Shown here piece by piece: positions 1 to 7,174 of a stretch of DNA of 7,174 bases. The stretch's first letter is position 1. Every line of letters begins with the position of its first letter. The notes beneath the pieces are model-generated. The model was not told the origin of the DNA. It did no database searches and worked only from the letters and a program-made list of their open reading frames with translations. This DNA is from Lachnospiraceae bacterium (lineage in GTDB: Bacteria > Bacillota > Clostridia > Lachnospirales > Lachnospiraceae): the NCBI GenBank assembly GCA_017477005.1, contig JAFUXY010000486.1:1-7174 (forward strand), given 5' to 3'. A program made the position numbers and the translations under genes.

Positions 1-404
1 CGGCGAAGAGTAGGCGAATCCGTCCTTTTCCGAGCCGGTCATCGGATGTCCGCCGATGAACTGGGCCGACAGGCCCAATTCATCCAAAGCTTGCTGGATT
101 CCGCCCTTGACGCTGCCTACATCGGTCAGCAGGCAGCGTTTTCCCCGAACCAGCGGAGCCAATTTCTGCGCATATTCGATGTTTTTCACGACCGGCGCGC
201 ACAAAAACAGAATATCCATATCCGCAAAGGCTTCAAGCGGCAAAAAATCCTGATTTTGGATCACTCCCGCATCGTACGCCAGTTGCAGGGTGTTTTGCCG
301 CGTGGCATGTCCGAAGAGCTTTGTATCCGGATAGTTTTTGCGGATCGCCTTTGCAATGCTTCCGCCGATCAATCCGAGTCCGATAAATCCAATCGTTTGT
401 TTGT

Positions 405-408
<4 letters not shown>
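1..408 (-). CDS. tyrA: Prephenate dehydrogenase, 5' part only (cut by left edge)
   Basis: TyrA oxidatively decarboxylates prephenate to 4-hydroxyphenylpyruvate in the cytoplasm, the committed step toward tyrosine. The visible 136 residues are the N-terminal nucleotide-binding domain. They begin MNKQTIGFIGLGLIGGS, with the Rossmann GxGxxG at residues 10-15. DVGSVK follows at 96-101 and GGHPMTGSE at 119-127. In characterised relatives the histidine of HPM (here H121) is catalytic and the serine of DVGS (S99) lies in the active site. The C-terminal dimerisation domain lies outside the window. The ATG at 408-406 overlaps the DAHP synthase stop as ATGA, so translational coupling is likely; GGGAAC about 6 bases upstream is only a modest ribosome binding site. 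The end of the second beta strand reads LFGHATRQ, with no acidic residue where NAD-specific dehydrogenases usually have one, so NADP use is possible. Family assignment is firm; cofactor and regulation are not. Confidence 0.95.
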
Positions 409-1424
<1,016 letters not shown>

Positions 1425-1430
1425 AAAAAA

Positions 1431-1437
1431 ACCTCCT
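1431..1437 (-). promoter_or_regulatory. Ribosome binding site of DAHP synthase
   Basis: On the minus strand AGGAGGT lies six bases before the ATG at 1424-1422. This is a near-perfect Shine-Dalgarno match at normal spacing and fixes the start of the DAHP synthase. Confidence 0.9.
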
Positions 1438-1446
1438 AAATTTGGT

Positions 1447-1469
1447 CCGGGATCTACAGGCGAACCCGG
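1447..1469 (-). other. Short hairpin in the leader of the aromatic operon
   Basis: On the minus strand CCGGG (1469-1465) and CCCGG (1451-1447) can form a five-base-pair GC stem with a 13-base loop. It lies between the predicted promoter and the DAHP synthase ribosome binding site. It is not followed by a run of T, so it does not look like an intrinsic terminator. It does not directly cover the ribosome binding site. A role in leader regulation is conjecture; a chance stem of this size cannot be excluded. Confidence 0.35.
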
Positions 1470-1498
1470 TAGCTATAAAAAAATTTCCTGATTATCAT
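1454..1498 (-). other. Aromatic-rich mini-ORF, possible leader peptide
   Basis: The minus strand holds an ATG-initiated 14-codon frame ending in TAG, encoding MIIRKFFYSYRVRL. Four of its 14 residues are aromatic (Phe-Phe-Tyr-Ser-Tyr), and it stops 29 bases before the DAHP synthase ATG, inside the loop of the CCGGG/CCCGG hairpin. This resembles an amino-acid-sensing leader peptide for an aromatic operon. Against it, no Shine-Dalgarno sequence precedes the ATG (AAAATCGCT), the ATG lies inside the best -10 box so that promoter would not transcribe it, and the hairpin lacks a T-tract. A T-rich AT stretch produces Phe and Tyr codons easily. Treat as a candidate only. Confidence 0.2.
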
Positions 1499-1522
1499 AG
1501 CGATTTTGGCTTAGTTTGTAAA
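1494..1522 (-). promoter_or_regulatory. Predicted sigma-A-type promoter for the aroF-tyrA operon
   Basis: On the minus strand TTTACA (1522-1517) is followed after exactly 17 bases by TATGAT (1499-1494). Each box matches five of six consensus positions. Transcription would start near 1487, giving an untranslated leader of roughly 60 bases before the DAHP synthase ATG. This is the best promoter match in the divergent region. An overlapping GATAAT (1496-1491) could also serve as the -10 box. Confidence 0.65.
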
Positions 1523-1529
1523 GTCACCA

Positions 1530-1558
1530 TTGTTTTTGAACGCCGTTTATTGTATTAT
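1530..1558 (+). promoter_or_regulatory. Possible promoter for the EF-G-like / leuS / icd transcript
   Basis: TTGTTT (1530-1535), a 17-base spacer and TATTAT (1553-1558) give a weak -35 (three of six) with a good -10 (five of six). Transcription would start near 1565, leaving a leader of about 88 bases. The -35 box lies only seven bases from the -35 box of the leftward promoter, so the two polymerases would probably compete. A promoter must lie somewhere in 1425-1652 unless the genes rely on read-through, which the leftward upstream operon cannot supply. Confidence 0.4.
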
Positions 1559-1566
1559 TATTTGGT

Positions 1567-1580
1567 ATGGGTTTTCCCAT
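1567..1580 (+). repeat. Perfect small inverted repeat at the start of the EF-G-like gene leader
   Basis: ATGGG and CCCAT flank TTTT, giving a five-base-pair stem with a four-base loop. It falls right at the predicted transcription start. It has no following T-tract, so it is not a terminator. It could be a 5' stabilising hairpin, an operator half-site pair or chance. Confidence 0.4.
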
Positions 1581-1585
1581 GCGGC

Positions 1586-1601
1586 GTTTAACATAGTAAA
1601 C
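1586..1601 (+). repeat. Inverted repeat GTTTA-6-TAAAC, candidate operator
   Basis: GTTTA (1586-1590) and TAAAC (1597-1601) are perfect inverted arms around ACATAG. The 16-base, AT-rich, two-fold symmetric layout downstream of the predicted rightward promoter is the shape of a small repressor site. I recognise no specific regulator from it. The arms could also pair in RNA. Confidence 0.3.
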
Positions 1602-1607
1602 ACGGGG

Positions 1608-1621
1608 CTGTCTGACGGCAG
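1608..1621 (+). repeat. Small hairpin in the EF-G-like gene leader
   Basis: CTGTC and GGCAG pair over five positions (one G-T) around TGAC. It is the third small stem in the leader and ends about 18 bases before the ribosome binding site, which it leaves free. Chance occurrence is quite possible. Confidence 0.2.
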
Positions 1622-1639
1622 TTCCAAGTCCAAAGACAA

Positions 1640-1645
1640 GGGGGA
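1640..1645 (+). promoter_or_regulatory. Ribosome binding site of the EF-G-like gene
   Basis: GGGGGA lies seven bases before the ATG at 1653. It is a G-rich Shine-Dalgarno variant at normal spacing and supports this start, which also places the conserved TTDKIRNVVLLGH opening at the correct distance from the N-terminus. Confidence 0.75.
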
Positions 1646-1652
1646 TTAGTTT

Positions 1653-3743
1653 ATGAAGGTTTACACAACAGACAAAATCCGCAATGTAGTCCTGCTCGGA
1701 CATTCCGGCTGTGGCAAGACCTCGCTCGTAGAGGCAATGGCTTATCTGGCTGGGATGACGACGAGGCCAGGAAAACCGGCGGACGGCAATACGATCAGCG
1801 ATTTTGACAAGCAGGAGATTGCCAGGGAGATCTCGATCAATACCAGCGTTGTCCCGATTCTGTGGGAGGACTGCAAGGTGAATATCCTGGATACGCCCGG
1901 TTCTTTGGACTTTTTGGGGGAGGTAGAGGAAGCGGCCTCGGCGGCGGACGCAGCGATTATCGTGGTTTCCGGCAAGAGCGGCGTAGAGAGCGGCACCAAG
2001 CGTGCGTGGAAGATCTGCGAGAAATACCATCTTCCGCGGATGATCTTTGTGACGGAGATGGATATCGACGAAGCGTCGTTTCGTCAGGTCGTGGAAGATC
2101 TGCAGGAACTCTACGGCAAGAAGATCGCGCCGTTCCACCTTCCGATCCGCAAGGATGGAGAATTTGTGGGCTATGTCAATGTGATCCAGCAGCGGGCGAA
2201 GGCCTGGAAGAGCGATGGCACGGTAGAGCCTTGTGACATACCGGATTACTCGATGGAAAATCTGGAGCTTTGCAGAGAGGCTTTGATGGAGTCGATCGCA
2301 GAGACCAGCGAGGAATTCATGGATCGCTATTTCGGCGGCGAAGAGTTCTCCGAGGATGAAATTCGCCAGACCCTGCGTCAAAACGTGGCCGATGGCTCGA
2401 TTGTTCCGCTTTTGATGGGTTCGAACATCCTTTGCCGCGGCATGTTCACGATGATGGTAGACGTGATCAAATACCTGCCGTCGCCGGAGGGACGGGCTTG
2501 CTCTGGGATCAATGCCAAGTCCAACGAGCCGTTCGAGGCGAATTATGATTTTTCAAAACCCAAGACCGCCTATGTATTCAAGACAATCGTGGATCCGTTT
2601 GTGGGAAAATATTCTTTGATCAAGGTGACTTCCGGCGTGCTGAAGACGGACGATGTGTTGTACAACCAGTCTCAGGATGCGGAGGAGAAGATCGGCAAGC
2701 TCTACGTGCTGACAGGCTCAAAAGCCGAGGAGGTCAAGGAACTTCACGCCGGGGACATCGGCGCGTTGTCGAAGCTGAACAAGGTAGCCACGACGGATAC
2801 CCTGTCGACCAAGGCACATCCGGTCGTCTTTATCCGGGCTACGATACCGACGCCTTATACCTATCTGCGGTATGAGGTGGCCAAGAAGGGAGACGAGGAC
2901 AAGGCGGCTACGTCTCTGCAGAGGCTGGCGCAGGAGGATCTGACGATCCGGATCGAAAACGACAGCGCCAATCATCAGTCTTTGCTCTACGGCATTTCCG
3001 AGCAGCATTTGGATGTCGTGAAGTCCAAGCTGATGGACAAATACAAGGTCGAGATCAAGCTCGACGAGCCCCGTATCGCCTACAAGGAGACGATTTTGGG
3101 CAATACAGATGTGGAATACAAGTACAAGAAGCAGTCCGGCGGCCACGGCCAGTACGGGCATGTCAAGATGCACATTACCCCGTCCGGCGATATGGAAAAG
3201 GCCTACAACTTCTCTGAGACCGTGGTAGGTGGTTCGGTGCCGAAGAACTATTTCCCGGCTGTCGAGAAGGGAATTGCCGAAGCGGTGCTTTCCGGACCTC
3301 TGGCGGCGTATCCGATCGTGGGCTTGTCAGCCGATCTCTATGACGGCTCCTTCCATCCGGTGGATTCGTCCGAGCAGGCCTTCAAGACGGCGTCCCGTAT
3401 GGCGATCAAGAAGGGCGTGATGGAGGCGAAGCCGATCCTGCTCGAGCCGATTGCCTATTTGAAAGTGGAGGTGCCGGATGCCAATACCGGAGACGTGATG
3501 GGAGATTTGAACAAGCGCCGCGCGAGAGTCATGGGACTCAACCCGATCGGCGACGGGAACCAGGAAATCGAAGCCGAGATTCCTTACAAGGAGTTGTACG
3601 GTTACGGCACGATGCTTCGTTCGCTGACCGCCGGAAATGGAGATTTCTCCTACGAATTCCTGAAGTATCAGCAGGCGCCGCATGAGGTGCAGGAAGCCGA
3701 AGTCGAAGCGAGAAAAGAGCTGATCGGCAGAGACGAGGTATAA
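1653..3743 (+). CDS. Elongation factor G-like translational GTPase (EF-G paralogue, FusA2 type)
   Basis: This 696-residue protein has the full five-domain EF-G architecture. The G domain (to about 290) holds the P-loop GHSGCGKT (16-23), switch I AREISI (57-62), G3 DTPGS (80-84), the G4 position TEMD (134-137) and a G5-like LLMGS near 250. Domain II runs about 300-385, domain III about 390-470, domain IV from QSGGHGQYGHV (494-504) through FHPVDSS with tip histidine H568, and domain V ends in YEFLKYQQAPHE. EF-G moves tRNA and mRNA through the ribosome with GTP hydrolysis. The consensus Thr of RGIT, His of DTPGH and Asn-Lys of NKMD are replaced here by Ser, Ser and Thr-Glu, so this is probably a paralogue, not the main fusA. 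Lengths and domain IV argue against a Tet(M)-type protection protein (about 640 residues). Ribosomal association is likely; hydrolysis rate and exact role are unknown. Probably first gene of a transcript with leuS. Confidence 0.9.
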   Translation: MKVYTTDKIRNVVLLGHSGCGKTSLVEAMAYLAGMTTRPGKPADGNTISDFDKQEIAREISINTSVVPILWEDCKVNILDTPGSLDFLGEVEEAASAADAAIIVVSGKSGVESGTKRAWKICEKYHLPRMIFVTEMDIDEASFRQVVEDLQELYGKKIAPFHLPIRKDGEFVGYVNVIQQRAKAWKSDGTVEPCDIPDYSMENLELCREALMESIAETSEEFMDRYFGGEEFSEDEIRQTLRQNVADGSIVPLLMGSNILCRGMFTMMVDVIKYLPSPEGRACSGINAKSNEPFEANYDFSKPKTAYVFKTIVDPFVGKYSLIKVTSGVLKTDDVLYNQSQDAEEKIGKLYVLTGSKAEEVKELHAGDIGALSKLNKVATTDTLSTKAHPVVFIRATIPTPYTYLRYEVAKKGDEDKAATSLQRLAQEDLTIRIENDSANHQSLLYGISEQHLDVVKSKLMDKYKVEIKLDEPRIAYKETILGNTDVEYKYKKQSGGHGQYGHVKMHITPSGDMEKAYNFSETVVGGSVPKNYFPAVEKGIAEAVLSGPLAAYPIVGLSADLYDGSFHPVDSSEQAFKTASRMAIKKGVMEAKPILLEPIAYLKVEVPDANTGDVMGDLNKRRARVMGLNPIGDGNQEIEAEIPYKELYGYGTMLRSLTAGNGDFSYEFLKYQQAPHEVQEAEVEARKELIGRDEV

Positions 3744-3773
3744 ACAGTACATTTTGAAACACGAGAATTGACG

Positions 3774-3779
3774 AGGAGG
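3774..3779 (+). promoter_or_regulatory. Ribosome binding site of leuS
   Basis: A perfect AGGAGG lies 11 bases before the leuS ATG at 3791, slightly long but acceptable. The 47-base gap it sits in has no terminator-like hairpin or clear promoter and is far too short for a T-box leader. Confidence 0.8.
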
Positions 3780-3790
3780 TTTTAGAAGTC

Positions 3791-6205
3791 ATGGCAGTTC
3801 CATACAACCATCGAGAAGTCGAAGAGAAGTGGAGAAAGAGGTGGGAAGAGCATCCCATCAATGTAAATGATGGAAAGAAAGAGAAGTATTACTGTTTGGA
3901 TATGTTTCCCTATCCATCCGGAAATGGTCTGCATGTCGGGCATTGGCGCGGCTATGTGATCTCTGATGTATGGAGTCGGTACAAGCTGATGCAGGGGCAT
4001 TATGTGATTCATCCGATGGGATGGGATGCGTTTGGACTGCCAGCGGAAAACTATGCGATCAAGATGGGGATCCATCCCGCTATTTCGACCGCGGACAATG
4101 TAGCCAATATCAAAAAACAGATCAAGCAGATCGCGGCCATCTATGATTGGGATATGGAAGTGAATACGACCGATCCGGATTATTACAAATGGACGCAGTG
4201 GATCTTTGTCCAGATGTTCAAAAAGGGACTCGCCTATCAAAAGGAGATGCCGATCAATTGGTGTCCTTCCTGCAAGACGGGTCTGGCCAACGAAGAGGTT
4301 GTGAATGGCAAATGCGAGCGCTGCGGCTCCGACGTGACAAAGAAAAATCTCAAGCAGTGGATGCTGGCGATCACCAAATACGCCGACCGGCTGCTGGCGG
4401 ATCTGGATACGCTGGATTGGCCGTCGAAGGTCAAGAAGATGCAGACCGACTGGATTGGCAAGAGCTACGGAGCGCAGGTGGAGTTTCCGATCGAGGGCCG
4501 AAAGGAGAGCTTGACGGTCTACACTACGAGACCAGACACGCTCTATGGCGCGACGTTCATGGTGCTGGCGCCCGAGCATGACTTGGCGGCCTCCTTGGCG
4601 AGTGAAGAGCAAAAACAGGCGGTGGAGGACTATATTTATCAGACTTCTTTGAAGTCCTCCGTCGACCGCCTGCAAAACAAAGAAAAGACCGGCGTATTCA
4701 CTGGTTCATACGCGATCAATCCGCTGAATCAGGAGAAGATTCAGATTTGGCTGTCGGATTATGTATTGGCGGATTATGGAACCGGCGCGATCATGTGCGT
4801 ACCGGCGCATGACGACCGGGATTTTGAATTTGCCAAAAAATTCGGCTTGCCGATCGTGCAGGTCATCGCAAAGGACGGCAAAGAGATCGAAAATATGACC
4901 GAAGCTTACACAGAGGCAGCCGGTACGATGATTCATTCCGGAGACTGGAATGGAAGGGAGTCCGCCGAACTGAAGCTGGAAGCGCAGGCTATGATCGAGG
5001 AAATGGGCATTGGAAAAAAGACTGCCAATTTCAAGCTGAGAGACTGGGTCTTTTCCAGGCAGCGGTATTGGGGAGAACCGATTCCGATCGTGCACTGCCC
5101 GGACTGCGGGGCGGTGGCTGTTCCGGAGGAGGAGCTTCCGCTGCTTTTGCCGGAGGTGGAGAGCTATCAGCCCACCGATACCGGTGAATCTCCGCTTTCG
5201 GCTATGACGGATTGGGTGAATACGACCTGTCCCTGCTGCGGAAAGCCTGCCAAACGAGAGACCAATACCATGCCCCAGTGGGCGGGGTCTTCGTGGTATT
5301 TCCTGCGCTATGTGGACAACAAGAACGACAAGGAGTTGGTCTCGAAAGAAAAGGCCGACCGCTATCTGCCGGTGGATATGTACATTGGCGGGGTAGAGCA
5401 TGCGGTGCTGCATCTGCTGTACGCCCGTTTCTGGACCAAATTCCTCTACGACATCGACGTGGTGTCCTTCGATGAGCCGTTCAAAAAGCTGTTCAATCAG
5501 GGCATGATCACCGGCAAAAACGGGATCAAGATGTCCAAATCAAAGGGAAATGTGATTTCGCCGGACGATCTGGTGCGGGATTATGGCTGCGATTCACTTC
5601 GGTTGTACGAGCTGTTTGTAGGGCCGCCGGAGCTGGATTCGGAATGGGACGACCGGGGTATTGACGGGGTCTATCGATTCATTACGCGGCTTTGGAAGCT
5701 CGTGAATGAGCATGCCGCGGACGACGCCGAAGAAACCGAGGCCGTCTTGAAAGAGCGAAACCACCTGGTCTATGATATTACGACAAGGTTGGAGAACTTC
5801 AGTTTGAATACGGTAGTTTCCGGCTTTATGGAGCATCTGAACAACCTGACGGCGATGGCGAAGGACAAGGCTGTGGACAAGGAGACGATGCGGGTCTTTG
5901 TACGTTTGTTGGCGCCTTTTGCGCCGCATATCAGCGAGGAGCTGTTCGAACGCCTGGGAGGCGAGGAATCGGTCTTCTTCGGCGGGTGGCCGACCTATGA
6001 CGAAGCGCTGCTGGTGGAAGAGACCATCGAAATCGCGGTGCAGATCAATGGAAAGGTCCGGGCGACAATTGAGATCACGAAGGACGCGGACAAGGAGAGC
6101 GCCATTGCGCAGGCGAAGGAAGCGCTGGGCAGCAAGCTGTCGGGAAATATTATCAAGGAAATTTATGTTCCAGGCAAGATTGTGAATATTGTGGCAAAGG
6201 GATAA
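3791..6205 (+). CDS. leuS: Leucyl-tRNA synthetase
   Basis: LeuRS charges tRNA-Leu with leucine using ATP in the cytoplasm and edits mischarged products. The 804 residues are complete for a bacterial enzyme. The class I signature HVGH is at 48-51, followed by HPMGWDAFGLPAEN (74-87). A zinc knuckle has cysteines at 158, 161, 175 and 178. The CP1 editing domain (about 225-420) carries TTRPDTLYGATFMVLAPEH (245-263) and GTGAIMCVPAHDDRDFEFA (330-348), including the threonine-rich pocket and the conserved aspartate. The core resumes at DWVFSRQRYWGEPIPIVHC; a second cysteine set is at 436, 439, 480 and 483. MPQWAGSSWYFLRY is at 494-507 and KMSKS at 580-584. An anticodon-binding helical domain and the small C-terminal domain (from about 745) finish the protein. 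All catalytic and editing signatures are intact. It lies between the EF-G-like gene and icd, probably in one transcript. Confidence 0.99.
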   Translation: MAVPYNHREVEEKWRKRWEEHPINVNDGKKEKYYCLDMFPYPSGNGLHVGHWRGYVISDVWSRYKLMQGHYVIHPMGWDAFGLPAENYAIKMGIHPAISTADNVANIKKQIKQIAAIYDWDMEVNTTDPDYYKWTQWIFVQMFKKGLAYQKEMPINWCPSCKTGLANEEVVNGKCERCGSDVTKKNLKQWMLAITKYADRLLADLDTLDWPSKVKKMQTDWIGKSYGAQVEFPIEGRKESLTVYTTRPDTLYGATFMVLAPEHDLAASLASEEQKQAVEDYIYQTSLKSSVDRLQNKEKTGVFTGSYAINPLNQEKIQIWLSDYVLADYGTGAIMCVPAHDDRDFEFAKKFGLPIVQVIAKDGKEIENMTEAYTEAAGTMIHSGDWNGRESAELKLEAQAMIEEMGIGKKTANFKLRDWVFSRQRYWGEPIPIVHCPDCGAVAVPEEELPLLLPEVESYQPTDTGESPLSAMTDWVNTTCPCCGKPAKRETNTMPQWAGSSWYFLRYVDNKNDKELVSKEKADRYLPVDMYIGGVEHAVLHLLYARFWTKFLYDIDVVSFDEPFKKLFNQGMITGKNGIKMSKSKGNVISPDDLVRDYGCDSLRLYELFVGPPELDSEWDDRGIDGVYRFITRLWKLVNEHAADDAEETEAVLKERNHLVYDITTRLENFSLNTVVSGFMEHLNNLTAMAKDKAVDKETMRVFVRLLAPFAPHISEELFERLGGEESVFFGGWPTYDEALLVEETIEIAVQINGKVRATIEITKDADKESAIAQAKEALGSKLSGNIIKEIYVPGKIVNIVAKG

Positions 6206-6220
6206 AGGAAAAGACGAAGT

Positions 6221-6225
6221 AAGGA
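6221..6225 (+). promoter_or_regulatory. Ribosome binding site of icd
   Basis: AAGGA lies seven bases before the ATG at 6233, within the 27-base gap after leuS. It supports this start, which also aligns with the family N-terminus ([16 protein letters not shown]). Confidence 0.7.
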
Positions 6226-6232
6226 TATTACC

Positions 6233-7174
6233 ATGAATAAAATTGAGATGAAAGCGCCCCTTGTGGAGATGGATGGGGATGAAATGACGCGGATCCTGTG
6301 GAAGATGATCAAGGAAGAATTGATCCTTCCGTTTGTGGATCTAAAGACCGAATACTACGACCTGGGGCTCAAGGAGCGAAACGATACCGACGACCAGATC
6401 ACGATTGAGGCAGCCAACGCCAACAAAAAATACGGCGTGGCGGTCAAATGCGCGACGATTACGCCCAATGCAGCCAGGGTGGAGGAATATGGTCTGAAGG
6501 AAATGTGGAAGAGTCCGAATGGCACGATCCGCGCGATCTTGGACGGGACGGTGTTCCGCAAGCCCATCATCGTAAAGGGCATCGACCCCTGTGTCCGGAA
6601 TTGGGAAAAACCGATTACCATTGCCCGTCATGCCTACGGGGATATCTACAAGGCAGTGGAAATGAAGGTGCCGGGACCGGGAAAGGCCGAGCTGGTCTTT
6701 ACCGGAGAGGATGGAAGTGAAAAACGGCAGCTCATCCACACCTTTGACGGGCCAGGCGTGCTGCAGGGACAGCACAATTTGAGAGCCTCGATGGAGAGCT
6801 TTGCGAAAAGCTGCTTCTCCTTTGCACTCGATCAAAAGCAGGATTTGTGGTTTGCCACCAAGGATACAATTTCCAAGCAGTACGATCACGAATTCAAGGA
6901 CGTATTTCAGGAGATTTTTGACGCGCAATACAAGGACGCATTCGAGAAGGCGGGGATTGAGTATTTCTACACGCTGATCGACGACGCGGTGGCAAGGGTC
7001 ATGAAATCCAAGGGCGGTTTCATCTGGGCATGCAAAAATTATGACGGCGATGTCATGAGCGATATGCTTTCGTCGGCCTTTGGCTCATTGGCGATGATGA
7101 CGTCGGTGCTGGTGTCTCCGGCTGGAATCTATGAGTATGAAGCGGCGCATGGCACGGTGCAGAGACATTATTAC
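6233..7174 (+). CDS. icd: Isocitrate dehydrogenase, NADP-type, eukaryote-like class; 3' end cut by right edge
   Basis: The enzyme oxidatively decarboxylates isocitrate to 2-oxoglutarate, giving reducing power and the glutamate precursor. The visible 314 codons are open to the last base; relatives have about 400-415 residues, so roughly 90 are missing. The sequence follows the human IDH1/IDH2 class, not the E. coli class: [13 protein letters not shown] (11-23), VKCATITP (71-78), [10 protein letters not shown] (91-100), ARHAYGD (131-137), [16 protein letters not shown] (262-277) and AAHGTVQRH (304-312). Substrate-binding residues of IDH1 are matched: T77, S94, N96, R100, R109, R132 and Y139, with K210 for the catalytic lysine and D250, D273 and D277 for the metal site. 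R311 and the K258-S-K stretch match the NADP-binding region. It starts 27 bases after leuS and is probably read from the same transcript. NADP preference is inferred from the family. Confidence 0.95.
   Translation, partial: MNKIEMKAPLVEMDGDEMTRILWKMIKEELILPFVDLKTEYYDLGLKERNDTDDQITIEAANANKKYGVAVKCATITPNAARVEEYGLKEMWKSPNGTIRAILDGTVFRKPIIVKGIDPCVRNWEKPITIARHAYGDIYKAVEMKVPGPGKAELVFTGEDGSEKRQLIHTFDGPGVLQGQHNLRASMESFAKSCFSFALDQKQDLWFATKDTISKQYDHEFKDVFQEIFDAQYKDAFEKAGIEYFYTLIDDAVARVMKSKGGFIWACKNYDGDVMSDMLSSAFGSLAMMTSVLVSPAGIYEYEAAHGTVQRHYY

Noticed and set aside
1447..1469. Intrinsic terminator before DAHP synthase
   Set aside because: The stem is only five base pairs with a 13-base loop, and the bases after it on the minus strand (ACCAAATTTAGG) lack a T-run.
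1567..1596. Nine-codon upstream ORF (MGFPMRRLT) in the EF-G-like gene leader
   Set aside because: No Shine-Dalgarno sequence precedes it, its ATG is part of an inverted repeat at the predicted transcription start, and its codons suggest no regulatory logic.
1425..1652. Possible T-box or other known riboswitch in the divergent region
   Set aside because: Neither strand shows the T-box core (TGGNACCGCG) or another riboswitch core I recognise, and the space per direction (about 65-95 bases of leader) is too short for a T-box.
1524..2381. Minus-strand open frame of 285 codons across the control region and the start of the EF-G-like gene
   Set aside because: It runs antisense to the well-supported G domain, has no recognisable domain and would cover the predicted promoters. 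It is a shadow.
1653..3743. Tetracycline ribosomal protection protein instead of an EF-G-like factor
   Set aside because: The length (696), the EF-G-type FHPVDSS domain IV loop and the C-terminus YEFLKYQQAPHE fit EF-G-like proteins; ribosomal protection proteins are near 640 residues with different domain IV tips.
3782..4675. Long minus-strand open frame (297 codons) opposite leuS
   Set aside because: It lies wholly across the highly conserved HIGH and CP1 region of leuS, resembles no family I know, and its composition (rich in Arg, His, Leu and Ile) is that of an antisense shadow.

Overview
The window looks like a chromosomal housekeeping region from a Gram-positive anaerobe, most likely a Clostridia member (Lachnospiraceae-like) of the Bacillota. 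The evidence is strong AGGAGG-type ribosome binding sites, tight gene spacing, a base composition that looks slightly above 50% GC by eye, a Thermotoga/Bacillus-type DAHP synthase with an N-terminal regulatory domain, an EF-G-like paralogue of the kind I associate with Clostridia, and a Firmicutes-style leucyl-tRNA synthetase (HVGHWRGY, MPQWAGSSWYF). The placement is an inference from protein character, not from a search.

Layout. Positions 1-1424 are read leftward: DAHP synthase (405-1424), then prephenate dehydrogenase (tyrA, 408 down to the left edge, 3' part missing). The two overlap by four bases (ATGA). Together they are the first step of the shikimate pathway and the tyrosine-branch step, so this is the head of an aromatic amino acid operon that probably continues beyond the left edge. 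Positions 1425-1652 are a 228-bp divergent control region. It holds a good leftward promoter (TTTACA-17-TATGAT), a weaker rightward promoter (TTGTTT-17-TATTAT) lying back to back with it, several short inverted repeats, and an aromatic-codon-rich mini-ORF in front of DAHP synthase.

Positions 1653-7174 are read rightward as a compact run: an EF-G-like translational GTPase (1653-3743), leucyl-tRNA synthetase (leuS, 3791-6205) and an NADP-type isocitrate dehydrogenase of the eukaryote-like class (from 6233, cut by the right edge after 314 codons). The gaps are 47 and 27 bp, with no terminator, no evident internal promoter and no room for a T-box before leuS, so the three are probably co-transcribed. 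The first two serve translation. The third makes 2-oxoglutarate, the precursor of glutamate, which is the amino donor for many amino acids.

No RNA gene, mobile element, CRISPR array or clear novel multi-gene system is visible. The most interesting points are the non-consensus GTPase motifs of the EF-G-like protein (Ser for the switch I Thr, DTPGS instead of DTPGH, TEMD instead of NKMD) and the Phe/Tyr-rich mini-ORF and hairpin in front of the aromatic operon, which competes with the promoter call for the same bases.
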